Source: Limnohabitans sp. MORI2 (lineage in GTDB: Bacteria > Pseudomonadota > Gammaproteobacteria > Burkholderiales > Burkholderiaceae_C). Taken from it: a stretch of 64,000 nucleotides of DNA. The notes under the pieces are model-generated. The model did not search any database, was not told the origin of the DNA, and saw only the letters and a list, made by a program, of their open reading frames with translations. Below are positions 8,466 through 17,218 of the stretch, piece after piece (the first letter of the stretch is position 1; each line of letters opens with the position of its first letter). A program made the translations under genes and the position numbers. Where the stretch lies: the NCBI RefSeq assembly GCF_027925025.1, contig NZ_AP027058.1, positions 1,922,001 through 1,986,000 of the forward strand, read 5' to 3'.

Positions 8466-10163
8466 TCACGCCACCTCGTGCGAGAAATAGGTTTGCACAC
8501 AACGCACAGGGTTGGGCGCTGCTTGGCCAAGGCCACAAATGGATGCGTCGATCATCACTTGGTTCAAATCTTCCAGCGTGGCGTTGTCCCACTTGGGCGC
8601 TTGCATGAGCTGCACCGCCTTGGCCGTGCCCACGCGGCAGGGTGTGCATTGGCCGCAGCTCTCGTGTGCAAAAAATTGCATCGCGTTCAAAGCCGCATCG
8701 CGTGCTTTGTCGTGCTGGCTCAGCACCACCACAGCAGCCGAGCCAATGAAGCAACCGTGCTCTTGCAGCGTGTCAAAGTCCAACGGCACATTGTTGAGCC
8801 GCGCAGGCAAGATGCCACCCGATGCACCGCCGGGCAAATAGGCGTACAGCGTGTGGCCATCCAACATGCCGCCGCAATACTCGTCAATCAACGCCTGCAC
8901 CGTGATGCCCGCAGGCGCGAGCTTGACACCCGGTTGTTTGACACGGCCACTCACACTGAAGCTGCGCAAGCCCACGCGACCATTGGCACCAAAACTGGTA
9001 AACCACTGCGGGCCTTTTTGGACGATGTCGCGCACCCAATAGAGCGTTTCAAAATTGTGTTCGAGGGTGGGCTTGCCAAACAAGCCCACTTGCGCAATGT
9101 AGGGCGGGCGCATGCGTGGCTCGCCGCGTTTTCCTTCGATGCTTTCAATCATGGCGGACTCTTCGCCGCACACATACGCTCCCGCACCTCGGCGCAACTC
9201 AATGTGCGGCAGTGGGCAGGGTGGGGTGGCTTGCAAGGCGGCCAATTCTTTTTGCAACAGTTCACGACAGCCGTGGTACTCGTCACGCAGGTAAATGTAG
9301 ATGGCCTCAATGCCCACCACTTGCGCTGCGACCAACATGCCTTCTAAAAAGCGATGTGGGTCACGCTCCAAATACGTGCGGTCTTTGAAAGTGCCGGGCT
9401 CGCCTTCGTCGATGTTGACGGCCATCACACGCGGTGCGGTTTGCTCGCGCACGATGCGCCACTTGCGCCCTGCCGGAAAGCCCGCACCTCCTAAGCCGCG
9501 CAAGCCCGAGGCCTCCATGGCTTGCAGCACCTCATCTGTCTTAACGCTACCGTTGACCAGCGAAGCGGCCAGAGCATATCCGCCATCGGCCACATATGCA
9601 GCCATGTCCACGTAGTCTGGCAAAGCCTGTTGAATAGCCTTGGCGTTGACGGCAGCCGCCACGGTGTCGGGCGTGGCATGCGGCACAGCGTTTTGATGCA
9701 CCACAGCGACAGGGGCTTGCTCGCAGCGGCCCACACATGGGGCGCTGATCACACGCACATCAGAACCCAAGATGTTGGGCAGCTTAGCCAACAGTTGTTT
9801 AGCACCACCCATCTCACAACTCAGACCATCGCACACGCGCACCATGAGTGCTGCAGGCTTAGCGTCGTTGGGCAACACCTCGAAGTGGTGATAGAAGGTA
9901 GCCACCTCAAACACCTCGGCCATGGGCAAACGCATCTCATGCGCCAACGCCACCAAATGACGCTCGTACAAACCGCGATAGGTATCGTTCAACGCGTGCA
10001 AGTGTTCGATCAGCAAGTCGCGTCGGTCAAACGCCGACACCAATGCGCGCACCTCTTGTAACGATGTCGCATCGGCTTGGCGACCTTTGAGGTGACTGAT
10101 ACGGCGCAGGGTTTGGCGCATATCGTCCACCGAGCTGAGTGTCTGTGTAGAGGGCTGAGTCAT
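8466..10163 (-). CDS. NAD-dependent formate dehydrogenase, beta subunit (NuoE-NuoF fusion)
   Basis: A 565-residue diaphorase subunit. Residues about 10-160 are a complete NuoE/FdsG-like thioredoxin-fold domain with the [2Fe-2S] cysteines in VCDGLSC and APCVGRC. Residues about 190-565 are NuoF-like, with the FMN/NADH region (RGLGGAGFPAGRKW, GEPGTFKDR, GAGAYVCGEESAMIESIEG) and the N3-type 4Fe-4S motif ESCGQCTPCR. It passes electrons from the alpha subunit to NAD+. The two-gene, fused-beta layout resembles Fdh1AB of Methylobacterium rather than the separate fdsG/fdsB arrangement. It is the first gene of the operon, transcribed from the 74-bp gap shared with the methyltransferase gene. Confidence 0.93.
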   Translation of the reverse strand: MTQPSTQTLSSVDDMRQTLRRISHLKGRQADATSLQEVRALVSAFDRRDLLIEHLHALNDTYRGLYERHLVALAHEMRLPMAEVFEVATFYHHFEVLPNDAKPAALMVRVCDGLSCEMGGAKQLLAKLPNILGSDVRVISAPCVGRCEQAPVAVVHQNAVPHATPDTVAAAVNAKAIQQALPDYVDMAAYVADGGYALAASLVNGSVKTDEVLQAMEASGLRGLGGAGFPAGRKWRIVREQTAPRVMAVNIDEGEPGTFKDRTYLERDPHRFLEGMLVAAQVVGIEAIYIYLRDEYHGCRELLQKELAALQATPPCPLPHIELRRGAGAYVCGEESAMIESIEGKRGEPRMRPPYIAQVGLFGKPTLEHNFETLYWVRDIVQKGPQWFTSFGANGRVGLRSFSVSGRVKQPGVKLAPAGITVQALIDEYCGGMLDGHTLYAYLPGGASGGILPARLNNVPLDFDTLQEHGCFIGSAAVVVLSQHDKARDAALNAMQFFAHESCGQCTPCRVGTAKAVQLMQAPKWDNATLEDLNQVMIDASICGLGQAAPNPVRCVQTYFSHEVA

Positions 10164-10237
10164 GAGGTGTGTAGAACGAATTTCTTTACCCTTGATTCTC
10201 AGTCAAATTCAGCCTAATTGGCTGTCACATTGGCTCT

Positions 10238-11002
10238 ATGATTCTCGTCATGAAATTCATGACTTGGCCTGTTCCCGCCCTACTGGCTTGGGGTTCGTCT
10301 TGGCTTATTTTTAAAGGCCTGCAAAGCGTTGGTTTGAGCGAAACCATCGCGTTGGTGTTGGCGGCGTTTTGGGGCGGATTTTTAAGCCGCTTTGGCCATA
10401 CCCCCATGCGCAAGGCGTTGATCGTGTTGGGCTTTCCTATGTCGGTGGTGGTGTCATCAAGCACCCTCAGCGTGCCGCCCTTGGCTTGGTTGTTGTTGCT
10501 CGCTTTGATTGTGTTGATCTATCCACGCAAAGCATGGCGTGATGCGCCGTTGTTTCCCACGCCCAAACAAGCGTTGCGTGAAATGCCAGAGCACATTGCC
10601 TTGCCTGCAGGCGCGCGCATTTTGGATGCAGGCAGCGGCATGGGCGATGGCTTGCTGGCATTGCGCCAAGCCTACCCGCGTGCCGAGTTACACGGCGTGG
10701 AAATGAGTTGGCCTTTGCGTGTGTTGAGCGCCATGCGCTGCTCGTTTGCACGCATTCGCCAAGGCGATATTTGGCTGGTGGATTGGCGCAGCTTTGACGT
10801 GGTTTACATGTTTCAACGCCCCGAGAGCATGCCCCGTGCCGTTGAAAAAGCAGAAGCTGAATTGCGTCGAGGTGCGTGGCTGGTGAGCTTAGAGTTTGAA
10901 GCCAAAGAACTGATGCCTCAAGCAACCCTCACCTGCCGCGATGGACGACCTGTGTGGATGTACCAAATACCGTTCAAGCGTGCGCAGCGTCCTCGTCACT
11001 GA
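10238..11002 (+). CDS. Membrane-anchored class I SAM-dependent methyltransferase-like protein
   Basis: A 254-residue protein with two to three N-terminal hydrophobic helices (about residues 10-30, 35-50 and 60-92) followed by a Rossmann methyltransferase domain. The SAM-binding motif I is ILDAGSGMGDGLLALR (about 124-139), followed by the acidic loop ELHGVEMSW. The catalytic target is unknown, and the usual motif IV is not obvious in the DVVYMFQRPESM segment. It is divergent from formate dehydrogenase; its 3' end overlaps the convergent CorC-type gene by 29 bp. ATG at 10238 or 10250 could be the start. Confidence 0.7.
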   Translation: MILVMKFMTWPVPALLAWGSSWLIFKGLQSVGLSETIALVLAAFWGGFLSRFGHTPMRKALIVLGFPMSVVVSSSTLSVPPLAWLLLLALIVLIYPRKAWRDAPLFPTPKQALREMPEHIALPAGARILDAGSGMGDGLLALRQAYPRAELHGVEMSWPLRVLSAMRCSFARIRQGDIWLVDWRSFDVVYMFQRPESMPRAVEKAEAELRRGAWLVSLEFEAKELMPQATLTCRDGRPVWMYQIPFKRAQRPRH

Positions 11003-12299
11003 GGAGGCGACTCACCAAGAGTTTGTCAATGCGACGCCCATCGAGGTCCATCACTTCAAAGCGCCATTGACCAAACTCCACCACATCCCCCTCGACGGGC
11101 AACTGACCTGAGATGGCCATGAGCAAACCAGCCACCGTGTTGTAAATGCCACGGTCTTCGTCTGGTAACTCTTTGATGCCTAAACGGGCTTTGAATTCGC
11201 TCACGGGCATCAAGCCATCGATCAACCACGAACCATCTGCGCGTTGAATGGCCCAAGCCTCGTCGGTAGACGTGGCTTGTAACAACTCACCCGTGATGGC
11301 TTCTAGCAAATCGCGCGGCGTGAGCAAGCCGTGCACCACGCCGTACTCGTCCACCACCAACACCATGCGACCATGCGCAGTGGCACGTTCGGCGGGTTTA
11401 CGGAATTGCTCGAGCAAGTCCATGCCACTCAAGGTTTCGGGCACAAAGGCCACGGGTTTGGCCAAGGCCTCGACCATCATGTCCGTGCCAGGTGGCAAAC
11501 GCAAAAGCTGAGACACGCTGATCGCACCCACCACGTTGTCCAAATCGCCTCGGCACACGGGGTACCACGAGTGGGCACCGCTCGCACCCACTTGCGCCAA
11601 GGCTTGAGGCACAGACAGTTTGGCATCGAGCCACTCAATGTCTGAGCGGTGCACCATGATGGAGGTGAGCGGACGCTCGTCGAGATTGAACACGTTTTGC
11701 ACCATCTGGTGTTCGTGTTGTTCAATCAAACCCGCATCGACACCTTCGACCAAGCTGGCAGAAATTTCTTCTTCCGTCACCGTGCGCGCGCCGTGCGCGT
11801 TGATGCGCAACAACTGGAGCATGGCGCTGGTGCTGGCCGAGAGCAAATGCACAAAAGGCTTGGCCAAAGTGGCCAGCGCCAACATCATGGGAGCCGTGAG
11901 CCGCGCCACCGACTCTGGAAACAACTGACCGATGCGCTTGGGCACGAGTTCGCCAAACAAAATGGTGCTGAAGGTGATGAGCGTCACCACGCAAGCAGTG
12001 GCTAAACCAGCGGCCACGTTGTCGGGGACGCCTTGTACGAGCATCCAGTACGACAGATCTTGACTGAAGGCGGCCTCACCCACAATGCCGTTGAGCACAC
12101 CGATGGACGTGATGCCAATTTGCACCGTCGATAAAAACTGCGTGGGCTGCTCCATCAACACCAGCGCGGCATACGCGCCACCATCGCCCGTCTCGGCCAA
12201 CGCAGCCAAACGTGCTTTGCGGCTGGATGACAAAGCCATCTCAGTCATGGCAAACACGCCATTGAGCAAGGTGAGGAAAACAATCAGCAGAACGTCCAT
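10974..12299 (-). CDS. CNNM/CorC-type membrane protein (DUF21, CBS pair, CorC_HlyC domain)
   Basis: A 441-residue inner-membrane protein. The DUF21 transmembrane domain covers about residues 1-190 (opening DVLLIVFLTLLNGVFAMTEM), followed by a CBS-domain pair (about 205-325) and a C-terminal CorC_HlyC/transporter-associated domain. Family members are linked to magnesium/cobalt export; older annotation calls them hemolysins. I prefer the ATG at 12299, because the longer option (12332) leaves no room for the divergent apaH promoter. It is convergent with and slightly overlaps the methyltransferase gene. Confidence 0.85.
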   Translation of the reverse strand: MDVLLIVFLTLLNGVFAMTEMALSSSRKARLAALAETGDGGAYAALVLMEQPTQFLSTVQIGITSIGVLNGIVGEAAFSQDLSYWMLVQGVPDNVAAGLATACVVTLITFSTILFGELVPKRIGQLFPESVARLTAPMMLALATLAKPFVHLLSASTSAMLQLLRINAHGARTVTEEEISASLVEGVDAGLIEQHEHQMVQNVFNLDERPLTSIMVHRSDIEWLDAKLSVPQALAQVGASGAHSWYPVCRGDLDNVVGAISVSQLLRLPPGTDMMVEALAKPVAFVPETLSGMDLLEQFRKPAERATAHGRMVLVVDEYGVVHGLLTPRDLLEAITGELLQATSTDEAWAIQRADGSWLIDGLMPVSEFKARLGIKELPDEDRGIYNTVAGLLMAISGQLPVEGDVVEFGQWRFEVMDLDGRRIDKLLVSRLLSDEDAAHA

Positions 12300-12339
12300 T
12301 GCGCAATCAAACAGTAAAAATAATAGAGACAATCAACAC

Positions 12340-13197
12340 ATGGCACTTTACTTGATTGGCGACGTGCAGGGCTGTGACGAAGCCTTAGAACGTTTGTTAA
12401 CGCACATCGCGTTCTCCCCCAGCCGCGACACCCTCTACTTGCTAGGCGACTTGGTCAACCGTGGCCCCGACAACGCGGGCGTGCTGCGCCGCTTGATGGC
12501 GCTCGGCAGCAGTGCGCAATGTTTGTTGGGCAACCACGATTTGCACTTGCTCGCGGTGTCGCAGGGCGTGCGCCAACCCAACAAACAAGACACCACCCAA
12601 GACATCTTGACCGCGCCCGACAGCGCCGAGTTGCTGCACTGGCTGCGCCACCAACACATGGCGATGCAAGTGGGTCAAGTGCTGATGGTGCATGCAGGCG
12701 TGCTGCCGCAATGGACTGCCAAACAAACCATGACACTCGCAGGCGAAGTAGAAACCGTGCTGCGCAGCGACGACTGGGTGCACTTCATGCCGCAGATGTA
12801 TGGCGGCCTGCCCAATGCGTGGCGTGATGACCTAGCCGGTGCAGACCGCTTGCGCGTGATCGTCAACGCCCTCACCCGCTTGCGCTTTTGCGATGAACAA
12901 GGCGCGATGGATTTCAGCGTGAAAGAAGGGGCTGACAAAGCCCCAGCGCACTTGATGCCGTGGTTTGATGCGCCGGACCGACTGACGGCTGATGTGCGTA
13001 TTGCTTTTGGCCATTGGTCTACCGTGCACATTGAAGATCGCGCAGATGTGATTTGCCTTGACGATGGCTGCGTGTGGGGTGGGTGCTTGAGCGCGGCGAA
13101 GCTTGAAGCTTCAGCAACGCATGCCAGCGTCGCCGAAGCTCCTGCGTGGGAGCGACTGAGCGTGAAGTGCCCACAAACCATGGACCCTTTGGCCTGA
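12340..13197 (+). CDS. apaH: Symmetrical bis(5'-nucleosyl)-tetraphosphatase (Ap4A hydrolase)
   Basis: A 285-residue metallophosphatase that splits Ap4A into two ADP. The metal-binding motifs are clear: GDVQGC near residue 7, GDLVNRGPDN near 34 and GNHD near 66. The start is the ATG directly before ALYLIGDVQGC; in-frame codons upstream run into the divergent gene and are not likely translated. The C-terminal tail has an Ala/Glu-rich extension (KLEASATHASVAEAPAWER) encoded by DNA with short repeats of GAAGCTT. It ends 5 bp from the convergent LysR gene. Confidence 0.94.
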   Translation: MALYLIGDVQGCDEALERLLTHIAFSPSRDTLYLLGDLVNRGPDNAGVLRRLMALGSSAQCLLGNHDLHLLAVSQGVRQPNKQDTTQDILTAPDSAELLHWLRHQHMAMQVGQVLMVHAGVLPQWTAKQTMTLAGEVETVLRSDDWVHFMPQMYGGLPNAWRDDLAGADRLRVIVNALTRLRFCDEQGAMDFSVKEGADKAPAHLMPWFDAPDRLTADVRIAFGHWSTVHIEDRADVICLDDGCVWGGCLSAAKLEASATHASVAEAPAWERLSVKCPQTMDPLA

Positions 13198-13202
13198 TCA
13201 GA

Positions 13203-14129
13203 CTAATTCAAGCCTGAAGGGTTACTGAGTTGCCCTTTCCAACTCGCCACAGTTTCTTTGATGAGCTGTGAAACAATTCGACTGGCTTGTGTGAAATACC
13301 CTTGTTTTGGGTGGGCAAGCGTGACATAGCGTTTCAGGTCTGGCGCAATGACCTTTGCAGCTTGCAACTTGCCAGTACGCAACTCATCATCAACAGAAAA
13401 CGGCCCTAGCAAAGCATACATATGCGGGTTGGACGCAATGATTTCCTTTTGAACGCGCAATGAATCGGCCTCCAATTCAGCCATCAAGCTAAACCCCTTG
13501 CTTTTTGCGGTTTCATCCAAGATCGATCGCCAATACGAGGGGCGACGCGGCAAAACCAAAGGCAGTCCTTCGAGCCGCTTGAAGTCTACGGTTTCTGAAT
13601 AGGTCAATGAGAGCCCCGGACAAGAGACTAGGTAAGTATTCGCTGTCGATAAAAGTGTTTCATCACTTCCTGTTGGCTTTTCATACCGAAACAAGATAGC
13701 CATATCAACGGCTCCTGTATCTAGGAGCGTATCGAGTTCGCTGCCTTGCCCTTCACGAATGTTCAGTTTGATCTTGGGGTACTCGTGGTGCAGGCGTTTG
13801 AAAATATGCGTCATCAATGGATGCGCGGCTGATGGCAGCACACCAATCCTTACCTCGCCCATGGGCACTTTGGACGTTTGACGAATATCGGCAAAAAGCT
13901 CATCGCTGTCTTTGAGCCAACCTCGCACACGCTGCTGCACATGCTCGCCGAATTCGGTCAACACAACACCTCGCCCTGTTCGCCTGAACAGCGCACCTCC
14001 ACAGTTTTTTTCAAACTCACTGATTTGTCGACTGATGTGGGACTGCACGGTATTTCTCTGTGCTGCCACTTTGGTGAAGCTGCCAAGTTCAGCGACTTCC
14101 ATAAATAAGCGTAACTCATTGATTTGCAT
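13203..14129 (-). CDS. LysR-type transcriptional regulator (next to the hyuAB module)
   Basis: A 308-residue LysR regulator with an N-terminal winged helix-turn-helix (MQINELRLFMEVAELGSFTK, then QRNTVQSHISRQISEFE) and a C-terminal effector-binding domain. It is divergent from the FAH-hyuA-hyuB genes and shares their control region, which holds an ATATGCC-N6-GGCATAT dyad. It most likely controls that catabolic module and itself; the inducer is unknown. Confidence 0.92.
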   Translation of the reverse strand: MQINELRLFMEVAELGSFTKVAAQRNTVQSHISRQISEFEKNCGGALFRRTGRGVVLTEFGEHVQQRVRGWLKDSDELFADIRQTSKVPMGEVRIGVLPSAAHPLMTHIFKRLHHEYPKIKLNIREGQGSELDTLLDTGAVDMAILFRYEKPTGSDETLLSTANTYLVSCPGLSLTYSETVDFKRLEGLPLVLPRRPSYWRSILDETAKSKGFSLMAELEADSLRVQKEIIASNPHMYALLGPFSVDDELRTGKLQAAKVIAPDLKRYVTLAHPKQGYFTQASRIVSQLIKETVASWKGQLSNPSGLN

Positions 14130-14142
14130 ACGAACCCCTGTG

Positions 14143-14162
14143 ATATGCCATTTTAGGCATAT
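14143..14162. promoter_or_regulatory. Dyad operator between lysR and the FAH-hyuAB genes
   Basis: ATATGCC (14143-14149), a 6-bp AT-rich spacer, and GGCATAT (14156-14162) form a perfect 7-bp inverted repeat 13 bp upstream of the lysR ATG. Size and position fit a LysR-type autoregulatory binding site. Confidence 0.6.
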
Positions 14163-14267
14163 CTGAAATCTCAGAAAACATTCTATGCAGATGGTTTATC
14201 CATCCATAAACTCGCGCTCATTGTTCAGATGCATCGATGGTCGGTGCAACAAACCAAAGGAAAAACG

Positions 14268-15122
14268 ATGAGCTTTGTCAGTTTTGAAATTGCCGGTCAA
14301 CACACGTATGGCCTCTGGAAAGATGAAGGCAACTGGATTCAAGTGCCGCAGGCATTCCAAGCTCAATATGCAGATTTGAAGTCCGTCATCGCTGCTAACA
14401 AACTCGACGAGTTGGAAGCACTGACACACCAAAGTGGCACAGCGGTGACGGCATCACAAGCACGTCTTCTGCCCGTGATTCCCAATCCCAACAAAATTTT
14501 TTGCATTGGTTTGAACTACAAAACACACGTAGCAGAAACCAAACGTGCCGACAGCGAATACCCCGCCATCTTCACGCGCTTTGCTGATAGCCTGACCGCA
14601 CACAACGCACCACTGCCACGCCCTAAGGAAACTCAACGCTTTGACTTTGAAGGCGAACTCGCCGTCATCATTGGCAAAGGTGGACGCAACATCACGCAGG
14701 CACAAGCGTTTGAACATATTGCGGGTTATGCCTGCTTTAACGATGGCACAGCACGCGATTGGCAACGCCACACGCACCAGTGGATTCCGGGCAAGAACTT
14801 CCCATCCACTGGCCCCCTTGGGCCATTCATGGCCACGCGCAAAGAAATTCCTGATGTGAACCAACTGACGTTGGAGTCCCGTCTCAATGGTGAAGTCATG
14901 CAACACGCATCTGTGTCTGACTTGATTTACACCTTGCCCGTGATCATCGAATACCTCTCTGGATTTACGAACCTCTCCCCTGGCGATGTCATCGCCACTG
15001 GCACACCTGGTGGTGTGGGCGATCGTCGCGAACCCCCTGTGTACATGCAAGCGGGTGATGTGATTGAAGTCGAAATCACTGGCTTGGGCACGCTGCGCAA
15101 TGTGGTGTCAAACGCCGCTTAA
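14268..15122 (+). CDS. Fumarylacetoacetate hydrolase-family protein
   Basis: A 284-residue FAH-family protein. The C-terminal catalytic domain begins near NKIFCIGLNYKTHVAE, carries the metal-binding acidic residues in FDFEGELAVIIGKG, and has the GDVIATGTPGGVGDRREPP loop near the end. Relatives hydrolyse C-C bonds, hydrate 2-keto-pentenoates or decarboxylate acylpyruvates, so the exact reaction is open. The start is the ATG at 14268, preceded by AAAGGA; an upstream ATG at 14229 lacks a ribosome site. It is the first gene of the hyuAB operon, 11 bp before hyuA. Confidence 0.87.
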   Translation: MSFVSFEIAGQHTYGLWKDEGNWIQVPQAFQAQYADLKSVIAANKLDELEALTHQSGTAVTASQARLLPVIPNPNKIFCIGLNYKTHVAETKRADSEYPAIFTRFADSLTAHNAPLPRPKETQRFDFEGELAVIIGKGGRNITQAQAFEHIAGYACFNDGTARDWQRHTHQWIPGKNFPSTGPLGPFMATRKEIPDVNQLTLESRLNGEVMQHASVSDLIYTLPVIIEYLSGFTNLSPGDVIATGTPGGVGDRREPPVYMQAGDVIEVEITGLGTLRNVVSNAA

Positions 15123-15133
15123 AGGAATCATCC

Positions 15134-17218
15134 ATGTCTAAATCAAAAAACTCTTTACGAATTGCAGTCGATATCGGCGGCACATTCACAGATATGGCTT
15201 GCTTTGACGAGTCCACAGGTGAAATTTCATTCGGCAAAGCACTCTCCACCCATGGTGAACTGGTCACTGGTATTCAAAACACCCTCGACGGCGCTGGCGT
15301 TGATTTGAGCAATGGCTATCTGTTCTTGCACGGCTCAACCATTGCGATCAACACCTTGCTTGAGCGCAATGGCGCAAAAACCGCTTTGTTGATCACCGAA
15401 GGCTTTCGCGACATCTATGAAATTGGCCGCGTGAACCGACCCGACGCCTACAACCTGTTCTTCTCAAAGCATGAGCCTCTGGTTCCACGCTCTTTGCGCT
15501 ACGAAGTATCGGAACGCCTGCGCGCCGATGGCTCCTTGCACAAGCCTTTGGATGAACAAGCTGTGCGCGCACTTGCACGAGAGCTGAAAGCAAAACACAT
15601 TGAAGCAGTTGCAGTGCTGTTGCTTCATTCATATCGCAACCCTGACCACGAGCGTCGCGTCAAGGCCATCTTGCAAGAGGAAATTCCAGGCGCATTTGTG
15701 ACGGCTTCACATGAGCTATCACAGGAGTACCGCGAGTTCGAGCGCGTCTCGACAGCCGTCGCAAACTCATATGTCGGCCCGCGCGTCTCGGAGTATCTGG
15801 GTGAACTAGAGCATCACTTGAACGACAAAGGATTTGAGGGTGACTTTTATGCGGTGCAATCTACCGGTGGTTTGTTTCCGGTTGAGCACGCACGCCGCGA
15901 TTGCGTGCGCATGCTGGAGTCTGGCCCTGCAGCGGGTGTGATTGGTGCGCAAGCCATTTGCGAGCAATTGGGCATGCCCGACTCCATTGCCTTTGACATG
16001 GGTGGAACAACTGCCAAGGCCGGCGTGATCAGCGAAGGTCGTCCCTTGACGACAGGCAGCGCCCTCATCGGGGGTTATGAAAAGGCTTTGCCAATTCAGA
16101 TCCCAATGATGGATATTTTTGAAGTGGGCACAGGTGGCGGTTCGATCGCACGCGTTGAGTTGGGTAACTCATTGCGCGTCGGCCCGCGCTCTGCGGGCAG
16201 CATGCCAGGCCCCGTTTGCTACGGTCGCGATGGCACTGAACCCACTGTGACAGATGCCAACCTGATTCTGGGTCGCTTGGACGAACACAACTTTCTCGGT
16301 GGCGAAATGCCGTTGTACTTGGACCGTGCCAAGCAGGCCATGGAAGAAAAAATCGCCAAACCTCTGGGCTTGGATGCCACCAAAGCTGCCGATGGCATTT
16401 TGCGTATCGCTGTGACCCAGATGTCACATGCAGTCAAAGCCGTGACGACCGAACGCGGTTTGGATGCCGGCAGTTTCACCATGGTGGTGTACGGTGGTGC
16501 AGGCCCCCTACACGCATCAGCCATTGCGCGTGAAATTGGCATCCGCAAAGTTTTGATTCCCTATGCACCAGGCTACTTCTCTGCCTATGGCATGTTGTTC
16601 AGTGACTTGCGCTACGACTATGTCCGCTCAGTGTTCCGCCGCTTGGACGGTTTGTCATTTGATGAAATCGAAGCCTATTACAAAGAGATGGAAGACGAAG
16701 GCCGTGCAGCCATCAGCGCCTCACAAATTCGCCCAGAAGAAATCGTCTTTGAGCGTGCCGCAGACATGCGTTACTTCGGCCAAGAGCATGCTGTGACAGT
16801 TGACTTGCCTCACGAGTTTTTTGTCAGCAAAGACCGTGCGGCGATCAAAAACCATTTCGACGAAGTACACAAAGTTCGCTATGGAACTTCTGCCCCCAAA
16901 GAAGCTGCCGACATTGTCAGCTTGCGGGTCACCGTGTTGGGACGCATGAAAAAACCACCGCGTAACGCTGTGGAATCTGGACAAGCCGCCCCCGATGCCA
17001 AGGCATTGCGTGCGCACAAGCCGGTTTATTTCCGCAGCGCGGGTCAGTTCGTTGACACGCCTGTGTACCGACGCGATTTACTCAAGAGCGGCAACGAGTT
17101 CCACGGCCCTGCCCTCGTGGAAGAGCATGCATCCACCACCGTTGTTCAACCTGGCGATAGCGTCAAAGTTGATCTGTACGGCAACCTTCAAATTTCCATC
17201 GGGAGTGACCGCTCATGA
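15134..17218 (+). CDS. hyuA: Hydantoinase/oxoprolinase family protein, subunit A
   Basis: A 694-residue HyuA-type protein of the hydantoinase/5-oxoprolinase/acetone-carboxylase family. The N-terminal ASKHA-type nucleotide-binding fold opens IAVDIGGTFTDMACFDE; a second phosphate-binding loop appears at SIAFDMGGTTAKAGVI, and AGPLHASAIAREIG follows near residue 460. These enzymes use ATP to open a cyclic amide or activate a carbonyl, with HyuB as partner. The gene overlaps hyuB by 4 bp. The substrate here is unknown. Confidence 0.9.
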   Translation: MSKSKNSLRIAVDIGGTFTDMACFDESTGEISFGKALSTHGELVTGIQNTLDGAGVDLSNGYLFLHGSTIAINTLLERNGAKTALLITEGFRDIYEIGRVNRPDAYNLFFSKHEPLVPRSLRYEVSERLRADGSLHKPLDEQAVRALARELKAKHIEAVAVLLLHSYRNPDHERRVKAILQEEIPGAFVTASHELSQEYREFERVSTAVANSYVGPRVSEYLGELEHHLNDKGFEGDFYAVQSTGGLFPVEHARRDCVRMLESGPAAGVIGAQAICEQLGMPDSIAFDMGGTTAKAGVISEGRPLTTGSALIGGYEKALPIQIPMMDIFEVGTGGGSIARVELGNSLRVGPRSAGSMPGPVCYGRDGTEPTVTDANLILGRLDEHNFLGGEMPLYLDRAKQAMEEKIAKPLGLDATKAADGILRIAVTQMSHAVKAVTTERGLDAGSFTMVVYGGAGPLHASAIAREIGIRKVLIPYAPGYFSAYGMLFSDLRYDYVRSVFRRLDGLSFDEIEAYYKEMEDEGRAAISASQIRPEEIVFERAADMRYFGQEHAVTVDLPHEFFVSKDRAAIKNHFDEVHKVRYGTSAPKEAADIVSLRVTVLGRMKKPPRNAVESGQAAPDAKALRAHKPVYFRSAGQFVDTPVYRRDLLKSGNEFHGPALVEEHASTTVVQPGDSVKVDLYGNLQISIGSDRS

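Noticed and set aside
12340..13197. apaH frame extended upstream to 12085
   Set aside because: The extra N-terminus is antisense to the CorC-type gene and does not resemble ApaH, whose conserved start is at 12340.
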